From Aplidium turbinatum (Eukaryota; Chordata; Ascidiacea; Aplousobranchia; Polyclinidae), in contig OU964918.1 of NCBI GenBank assembly GCA_918807975.1, positions 35,262,477 to 35,326,476 on the forward strand: DNA of 64,000 bases, written 5' to 3'. The notes under the pieces were generated by a model, which worked only from the letters and a program-made list of their open reading frames with translations, was not told the origin of the DNA and did no database searches. A program made the position numbers and the translations under genes. Below, piece after piece: positions 57,199 to 64,000 of the stretch. Within the stretch, counting starts at the first letter, position 1. Each line of letters begins with the position of its first letter.

Positions 57199-58825
57199 TA
57201 TTCAACCTTCGAATTTGGTGTCGGCAATTGTCGAGGTAAATGCTGAAGTAATCTGACAAAGTACGAATTGCGTCGGCAAAAATAGTGCGGACGCAAATTT
57301 TGAACTCGTGTTGCATACAGAAACCCAATCAGCAAATCAACCTTTTGCACACTGATTCAACGCCTGCAGATGTTGAATCAATGCAAAAAAGGGCTGATGT
57401 TCGCCAGCAATTGCTTAACTGGGTGAAAAAGCGTGTCCAGTAGAGCGAAGGGAAAACTATAACTCTTGCGTGAGCGGTGGCTAGTAAGATCAAAACCATT
57501 GAATTTAAACAAAACTAGGTCAGTAAAATATGCGATGAAGACTACCCATGACGTTCTTCAAGCAAAGATACTCGTAATGTGTGAGAATTGAATTGAAAAA
57601 TGATACAAAATAAGAGGTTTTATGGCTTTGGTCGCAATTATAAATATTACCCCTTTGACGTTCTCAACATTTGCTTGTTCATTTTTCGTGCTGAAAACGT
57701 CACACAATTTGAAAATGGTAATGCAAGTTACTGTTTAACGATGAAGATTTAATATTGCCGTTGGTGGTGGGTGTCTCGCTTTCGACTTTTCGAGCATTTT
57801 TACTTAATTTTTCTGTGTTTTTATTCTGTTAAAGTTGTTTTTCTTGTGTAATCAGTTGCCTGCATTAGCGACGTCTATTACCATTATCATTACCTAGCCA
57901 ACCTTACATCATTATTTTATGCGGTCGCTGAAGTTTGAGGTTGAATGCAACGATCATGGAATGTTACGTATTATTAAGAACGATTTTACACACAAAAGTC
58001 AAAAAATTGATCGCCTAAAACAGTTCTTTTTACACTCTTGAGCAGTGAATACTATTTTCTAAAATGCAGTTATTTTGTCTCGTGAGCTGTGCTTATTGCT
58101 TGACAAGGGCATAAAGTTGTAAAATCGATAGGAAATCATTAACTTTAAAAATGCGGTTTAAATTATGGCAAATAAACGTATTCAAAGTTTTTACTTCAGC
58201 AATTGCGGACGCCATTTCGTAATTTTACGCCGGCAATGATTTTGCTGGAGTAAAAATAAGCTAATTTTGAACCTTGGCTATTATAACGACGCCCACGAAT
58301 TGAGCAACCAATGAATTTGACATCTCTTCAATGTTGGTATGTCGAATTATTTTTCACGTGGCCGGTAACACTGATATCTGTTTTAAAAATAGGTTTTTGT
58401 TCGTATAGTTGTGTTTTTAAAAAAGTAAAATTTCATAATTAATGATGCCTAAAGAGAAACTACACAAACTATTGTCATCACGTACAATAGCCTACGCCGC
58501 AATGCAATAATGCAAATGCGCCAGCATTTTAAAGATTTGTCGCAACAACGCTGTATCTGGCCCCAGTCATTCAAAACGAAGTAATGGAAAAAACTGATTT
58601 TTCCAGTAAATTTGGTGAGATTTCTAGCCATAATAAATAAATGCCAAGAGAGTCAGACTTCGAATATTTTTTCTCAAAAGTTTGTCAGTTATGTTTCAAT
58701 CCATCGCAACATAGTCTTTCTATTATTCCTGTTTATAAGCTGTTTTCAAGAAATATAATTTATTTTATTGATGCATCTTACTATATTAAATGTTGAAGCT
58801 TTAAAAATTTTCAATTGTTTTTCAG
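57199..58825. other. Mostly featureless stretch with a small MITE
   Basis: A palindromic MITE lies at 57324-57423. I see no gene or transposon in the rest. Confidence 0.35.
57324..57423. mobile_element. Palindromic MITE, third copy
   Basis: CCCAATCAGCAAATCAACC on the left, ACTGATTCAACG and TGTTGAATCAATG in the middle, and GCTTAACTGGG on the right make an imperfect hairpin. It is related to copies at 26513 and 30002. Confidence 0.5.
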
Positions 58826-61004
58826 GTCTCCAAGCAGATGTTTTGCAAGATGTAAATGTCATTGATGAGGATATGTCTCTGTCAAGATTTGAAATTAAAG
58901 GTAAATCTAAAAATCTATTGCATTACTTTCTTTAGTGAGTTAAGCTGTCATATGTTGCTAGTTCCCTAAACTTATTTTGTAAAAAACCTTTATACCTAAT
59001 GGCGGTGGGGTGGCGTAACGGATAAGGTGTGCGCTCTCCAATGATGCAATCCTTGTTCGATCTGGTTGTTGAAAAACACCGCTAACTTCCACCTTGGGTG
59101 CAATAAATTGGGTGGGCGTAGTTTCTGCATGGAAGGCGGCCGAAGTCTCGTCAGTGCCAAAGGTTTAACCGTTTAACTGTCACGGGCTCTTTAAAGAGCC
59201 CAAGCCCTAAAAAATAATCACTTTTTGCAATCACCATTACTCTGGTGTTTGTTTTCCAAACTGCATGGGTCTTACTTTCTTAGAAAGAGGAACCTTGTAT
59301 TGTCTAAAAGTTGAAAAAAATTACTTGGTTTGTATTTGAACTTTTTCTTCAATTTTCAATCAGTTACAGAGAATTTTTATTTTTTTGTGCAAAGTGAAGT
59401 TTATGCGGCTCTTTCTTCGCATAACACATAAACATTATCATGACAACGTCGCCTGCAAAGCTTGACACTTGCCTGACGTTTAGCGGTGACGTTTACCGCA
59501 GTTTAAATGTTTTTTTTTTACATATCTAAACGGAAACAAAAAAGTCAAAAAACACAAAATTTTTGTAGTTTGTCAGAAATTTTAGTCATTTGAGGCATCT
59601 TTTTAAACGAAATACACAAAATTTGTAAACATATTGTAAAAGACTGTTGAAAATGCAACAACTGTAATGTTTTGATTTTTTTTCTGGCAATTACCGTTCT
59701 CAAAATACGGCAGTACAAAATCAAAGCCTTGCTCAAGCTAAATTCTGAAAAATGCATCAACGAAAGGGTGGCAGTTAAAGGGTTAGCCTAATGTGAACCT
59801 TTTCTTCTCAATATTGCCCAAATCTTAGAATCGAGAATGGAACCACCTTTACTTTTACCCCTTTACCTAATGTTTCTTTTTCAACAAACTCTCAGTTTTT
59901 AGTGAATAAGCCTCTGTTTCGGCCTTTTGGGCCTCACCAGTGCCGTTATGACTCTTTATTGAGTGCTTTCAGTTTTATTTTAAAATTTAGCAAAAAAACA
60001 CCATTCAGTTACAGTAAAATGTATTTCAGGTTTGCGACAAAAGCATTGACTGGCATCGAGGTACAAAAAATGCAGCAAGCCAAGACCCACATGTTACTTG
60101 ATTCTCTGGTGAAAGCACAAGATGATCATCAGCAGTGTCTAAGCGAGCCTCCTAGTGATCTTGTGCTTCCACTCAACAGCCAGGATGATGTGCTGTGCAG
60201 AACATAGAAACATTTCTAGAAGATAAAGATATAAGAAAACAGTTGGTGAGTTACTTCTAAAATATCAAGTTCCAGCTGCAGAAGGCCATTTTGTTTGTTT
60301 TTGTAGTTGTTAAGATCGTCTTGTTTAAAATAGGCAACATCTAAAATTATAATATGTTACAGGTTATGTTCTTTGGATGCATTGGAGGAAAAGATGTCTT
60401 CAGCACTGTTCAGAGGCTCATGAGCCATGTCATGACGAATACATTGGCAAGAGAGTTCAACATGACTGGAAGAAATTTTAAGCGTTCGTTTCGAAAATTA
60501 AGCCTTCTCGAAATGATCCAGGGTGAGGAGATTTAATGCAATATTGCATGAAAAAGGTTTTTATTACAGTGACAAAAAAATCACAATTTTGTATTTGTAA
60601 CAGAAGGAATTCGCAAAATCTTTGAAGAAATGATTTCAAAGTTTATTTGTAGCAAGATAATTCCCATTTTCTTTTCCAGACTGTTGTAATCAACGTAACT
60701 CTGAGTTTATCAAGCATGGAAGATGCTTTCAGAGCTTTTTTCAGTGCGATTAGTTCATTACTTTACGGGAAAAAGTTGCTTGTTACGTGGCTTCAGCAAC
60801 CGACCTTTTCCACAAGACATATTGGTTTGGACCAGCTATTTGCAAATTATCCGAATGACATTATTATTTTTAGATGGAGTACGAAGAACCCACAACTTGT
60901 CCACAGCAACAAATTCAAATATCGATGCCGCTATTTCAGACTTGTTGAAATACGCAAGAGATTGGGATGGTGGGCGTTTGAGAAGAGGAAGACAGGAAAT
61001 TTGA
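58826..61004 (+). CDS. DUF4806-like gene (partial model)
   Basis: The firm part is two exons. Exon 60363-60522 encodes FFGCIGGKDVFSTVQRLM, then LAREFNMTGRNFKRSF. Exon 60874-61004 joins in phase 1 and encodes DGVRRTHNLSTAT, then AISDLLKYARDWDGGR and a stop. This matches the DUF4806 domain (IGG.D....VRR.L, L...(F/Y)N..G...K..F..L, and a C-terminal AI..WL+.A.DRDGGR). An exon 60201-60245 (NIETFLEDKDIRKQL) fits directly upstream in phase 0. A further exon-like segment, 58826-58900 (GLQADVLQDVNVIDEDMSL), has good splice sites. I could not connect it in one frame, so the 5' part may be missing or decayed. The role of DUF4806 proteins is unknown. Confidence 0.55.
59003..59166 (+). repeat. tRNA-derived SINE (family 2), second copy
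   Basis: GTGGCGTAACGGATAAGGTG (box A-like) and TTGTTCGATCTGG (box B-like) precede the body shared with 24063 (TTGTTGAAAAACAC, GGTGGGCGTAG, GTGCCAAA). Its 3' end is cut by the element at 59169. Confidence 0.65.
59165..59786. mobile_element. piggyBac-like MITE
   Basis: The element is 59169-59782. The left edge TTAA (59165-59168) is followed by CCGTTTAACTGTCAC. The right end is the complement of CCCTTTAACTGCCAC, followed by TTAG. Ends of the CCCTTTAACTGCCA type next to TTAA are familiar from piggyBac families. An 18-bp palindrome, GGGCTCTTTAAAGAGCCC, lies just inside the left end. No ORF for a transposase. Confidence 0.6.
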
Positions 61005-61200
61005 TTTCAATTTGCCTCTTATGCCCTTTTCTGGACCGCTGTTATATTTAGCATGTTTTTTGTTTTTGCTGTGATGGTTAGAAATAAAAACAAACTTAAC
61101 TGCCATCTGTCCTACTTTTTGCTCGTATGAATGCCTTTTCTGGCAATGTTGTACCGAGTGGAATGCTAGTATGATAGGTGATAAGGTTTACTGCGAATTG
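61005..61200 (+). other. 3' tail of the DUF4806-like locus
   Basis: GCTGTGATGGTTAGAAATAAA near 61067-61088, followed by AACAAACTTAACTG, matches the tails at 32600 and 62600. AATAAA is at 61083-61088 and could be the poly(A) signal. Confidence 0.55.
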
Positions 61201-61339
61201 AGGCCTCGATCCCACGTCTTCGTGGTCATCATTATCAGCACAGATGAACTCGAAAAAAGTGAGTTAACTACACGCCACCATGTGGTCAAAGTTTAGAAAC
61301 TTTTTCGGTTTGGTAAGGTCGTTCTGTCTATCCTTTGTC

Positions 61340-61954
61340 AAAGTAGAATGTGAGCGTTTGATCGTAGATTAACAAATGGATGGCCAACGCTAGGCCCACG
61401 AGTAACCAAATCGTTTTCGCCACAGAGGAGATGATTGTAAATTGCGTCATTGATTCCACGTCGACCCAACGAAAGCGTTTGGTCATAGGTTGTGCAACAG
61501 TGCAGCAACGTTGGTTCTACGATTAAACAACTCTTTTTCGCCACAGTGAGTTAGTTGTAAATTGCGTCGTGGATCCCACGTTGAACCAACGGAAGTGTTT
61601 GGTCGTCAGGTTAGTCTCAGGTGGCAAATGGTTGTCCAACAGTGCAACAACGTTGGGTCTACGATTAGGCAAGCCTTTTTTCGCCACAGTGAGGATAGTT
61701 GTAAATTGCGTCGTGGATCCCACGTCGAACCAACGAAAGCGTTTGGTCGTCAGGTTGGTCGCAGGTGGCAAATGGTTGGGAAAGGGTTGGCCACCAGTGC
61801 GCCACCGTGGGATCGACGTTTAGCCAACCGATTTTTGTGACTGACGATTCGCCCACGTTGGACCGCTGGCCAAATATCTTACGCGCCAACGTCGGAAACC
61901 AACGGAGGGCCCACGGAACGTTTCCGATGGGCCAACGACACGTTGTTGTGCGGG
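61340..61954. repeat. Tandem repeat and transposon end adjoining a SINE
   Basis: Units with TTGTAAATTGCGTC(G/A)T and GAACCAACG(G/A)AAG(T/C)GTTTGG recur at about 61436, 61554 and 61691 (118-137 bp apart). The right edge ends TTGTTGTGCGGG at 61954, the complement of the CCCGCACA-type left edge at 42162. Right after it a SINE begins. Confidence 0.65.
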
Positions 61955-62100
61955 TTGTTGCCGAGAAATTATTCCATTCACTAGGTGCCGCTGAATGGAG
62001 AGCAGTCCTGAAATGCGTTGCTCAAGCGCACACCCCGAGAGTCGAACCAGCGCCGTGTGATCTTGAGCCCGGCGCGTAACCACTGAGCTATCGGGGCTAT
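61955..62100 (-). repeat. SINE (family 1), 5' half, inverted
   Basis: On the minus strand it starts with a tRNA head (CCCCGATAGCTCAGTGG, GGTTCGACTCTCGGGG) and continues GTGTGCGCTTGAGCAACGC to ATGGAATAA. It ends at the repeat boundary 61954, so the insertion split a SINE. Confidence 0.8.
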
Positions 62101-62261
62101 CCTGGCTTATTTTTTCAAACTAGAGGTTGCAAAGAGCCTATACTACTTGCTTTCACATAAAAAGCACGTGCCACGAGATCGAACCAGCGAAAAAAAAAAA
62201 CATCTTCCCTCTAAGACTAAGCCAACCAAAGGACTTGCAAAACCGATAGTGGCTCCGAGGT

Positions 62262-62475
62262 CTGACTACAAGTGACGTCATAATCCGCGTGTTGCGCAAT
62301 GCAATCCGCCATAGCAGGAACGTGGCCAAAAATACAAGCGCGTGGAAAACCATGGTTTTGATAATTTTTATTGAGATAAGTATAACCTTAAAATGCAAGG
62401 GTGAGGTTGGTATTTATAGATTGAAACATGCTCTTTCAGATAAAGTGAGATCAAAGTCACCGTGCAGTTGCACTT
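62262..62475. repeat. Repeat shared with 32183-32400 (inverted)
   Basis: GACTACAAGTGACGTCATAA near 62264 and GTGCAGTTGCACTTT near 62462 mirror the strings at 32183-32385. The interior is different. Confidence 0.4.
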
Positions 62476-62499
62476 TAATACCAAACCAAATTCTCATGA

Positions 62500-62655
62500 A
62501 ACCTGTGTATTATGGCCACATCAGCATATCCTGTTTCGGTGGCATGCAAGTTATAACGTTCGCATTTTGTCGCTTCTACTTTTTTCAAAATTTCTGCTAT
62601 ATTTGGTATATTGCTTGTCGTTGTGATGGTCAGAAATAAAAACAAACTGAAGCCT
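62500..62655 (+). repeat. Orphan copy of the shared 3' tail
   Basis: GCAAGTTATAACGTTCGC, then TTTTGTCGCTTCTAC and TTGTGATGGTCAGAAATAAA match the 3' region of the P2X7-like locus over about 120 bp, but no P2X7-like coding sequence precedes it. Confidence 0.7.
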
Positions 62656-62708
62656 ACCTAACTTCAAAATTTCCCAATTAGTCTAATACAGTAGGCTATT
62701 TGTAGGTC

Positions 62709-63417
62709 CACTAGTACGCAGGGTTTCCCAAACTGTGGTCCGCGACGACTGCACAGGTAGTCCGTGGCGATATAACAAGAAATGATCATGTTGTGGATAT
62801 GTTTTCTGTTCTGTGTGACTACATTACAACAAACCCTAATACAGAGTTGATTTTCTCTGACGTTGCACAACATTGGAATTGCTTTCTGCACATTTCAACA
62901 AGTAGTCTACTTTTTAAGAGACATATGAGAATTTTGACTGGATTTTAAACCTTTCTGTTGTTACAAAGACTAATCTGTCAGGACAAGAAGAATTAGACGA
63001 ACTATCATCTGATCGAACTTTAATGCTTTGTTTCAATCAAACCGCTATTGCATCTTTCTGGCTGAGTGTTGTTGAGGAATACCCATTGCTATCGCAAAAT
63101 GCAACTAAAATTTTTTTTGCCTTTTGCCACGACCTACATGAGTGAGACAACATTTTCACTCCTAACCCAACATGAAGACAAAATACAGGTCCAGACTTTC
63201 CGTGGACCCTGACTTACGAGTTTGCCTTTCACAAATGACTCCAAGAATTGATGACTTATGCAATAAGAAGCAATCCCATCCGTCCCATTGATGTTGCCAG
63301 TTTTTAAATAAACAAAATTCGGTTTCATTTTTACCTTTGTTTTGGGAGTCCGCAAATAAACAGATTCACAAATAATGGTCCATGGCCCAAAAAAGTTTGG
63401 GAAACCCTGCACTAGTA
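62709..63417 (+). mobile_element. hAT element with transposase fragment
   Basis: An exact 8-bp duplication, CACTAGTA, lies at 62709-62716 and 63410-63417. Ends are CAGGGTTTCCCAAACTG and the complement of AGTTTGGGAAACCCTG. Inside, the plus strand encodes ELSSDRTLMLCFNQTAIASFWLS-like text near 62995-63065 (SFWLSVVEEYPLLSQ), the late region of ZBED-like hAT transposases. It is short and broken. Confidence 0.8.
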
Positions 63418-64000
63418 AACTTAAATGTTTAAAGCTGTTCGAACACCACCTGGCGCCATGAGAGTAGCAGAGCCAATACCTTGCGTTGCATGCAGTAAGT
63501 TCGCGACAAATGCCATGCAAAAGTTCCTTAGATTTGAACACAGAAAAGCCGGAACAAAACGCAATTACTCAACAAACAATAATTCTGCAACATATGGACA
63601 ATCATATGTAAAGACTTAAGAAAACTACTTGCCAATAGTCTTCCAGAAAAATATTGGGTAGAGAGCATAGGCGCCTAACTATTTTTTTGGCCGTAGGGGC
63701 GAAAGCGTGTTTCATCAGCAGCAACGTAAATTCAGCGATATGTCACGCAGATGAATGACGTAATTATGTCGTCACACTAGGATTGCTTTAATTGCCACAC
63801 TCGGAGTTATCGCTACGTTCGATCGACCAAAACACATGTTATGCGTCTGCGTTGGCTAGCGTTAAGCTAAGCACAACATAAAGTTTAGCAACGAACTAGA
63901 TTTATTAGCATGAAACAAGAGAAGAAAAGGTTTTCTAAAAGGTATCTGTAAATGGAATGAAAAATTGAAAATACTAACTTGATCATACGCTTGAAAATAT
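63418..64000. other. Right edge, no confident gene
   Basis: A 64-codon plus-strand frame at 63425-63619 contains CVACSKF and a Ser/Asn/Tyr-rich end. I tested it against the A and B modules and it does not fit. No other structure is seen. Confidence 0.3.

Noticed and set aside
63425-63619. Possible extra member of the cysteine-rich family
   Set aside because: It has only two closely placed cysteines in CVACSKF, no further spacing match, and no splice context.

Overview
The window looks like intron-rich, AT-rich nuclear DNA from a metazoan. Spliced genes with GT-AG introns, TATA-box promoters, tRNA-derived SINEs, LINEs, a Penelope-like element, a BEL/Pao LTR retrotransposon and many hAT-type elements all fit a marine invertebrate. 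An invertebrate deuterostome, possibly a tunicate, is my best guess; that taxonomic call is weak. All boundaries were read by eye.

The main host content is a pair of related secreted proteins built from two alternating six-cysteine modules (here A and B). Gene 1 (minus strand, about 14955 to 5717) has a non-coding first exon, a signal-peptide exon and 16 module exons in strict A-B order. Every intron is in phase 1, and I could assemble a continuous 991-codon reading frame. Gene 2 (plus strand, about 28205 to 31682) has the same plan with two A-B pairs and a Ser/Tyr/Gly/Asn-rich tail (379 codons). The two genes lie head to head, about 13 kb apart, and share promoter and leader-exon architecture. 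I do not recognise the family; it is the best candidate here for an undescribed system.

Two smaller host-like loci are visible. One is a two-exon gene at 33273-32775 (minus) resembling the cytoplasmic C-terminal domain of P2X7 receptors, without a channel. The other is a DUF4806-like gene ending at 61004 (plus). Both carry a similar 3' tail, which recurs alone near 62.5 kb.

The rest is mostly mobile DNA. 0.6-2.3 kb: a hAT-type element. 3.3-4.7 kb: a 5'-truncated LINE. 15.8-19.1 kb: a 3.25-kb transposon with about 400-bp inverted repeats. 33.6-41.6 kb: a young BEL/Pao element with 526-bp LTRs and a 5-bp target duplication. 42.2-44.3 kb: a satellite of about 208 bp. 45.2-57.2 kb: a dense nest of Penelope-like copies, LINE fragments and hAT elements inserted into one another, many with exact target-site duplications. 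59-63.4 kb: more SINEs, MITEs and a hAT relic. The stretches 19.1-23.2 kb, 23.65-28.2 kb and 57.4-58.8 kb hold little I can name.
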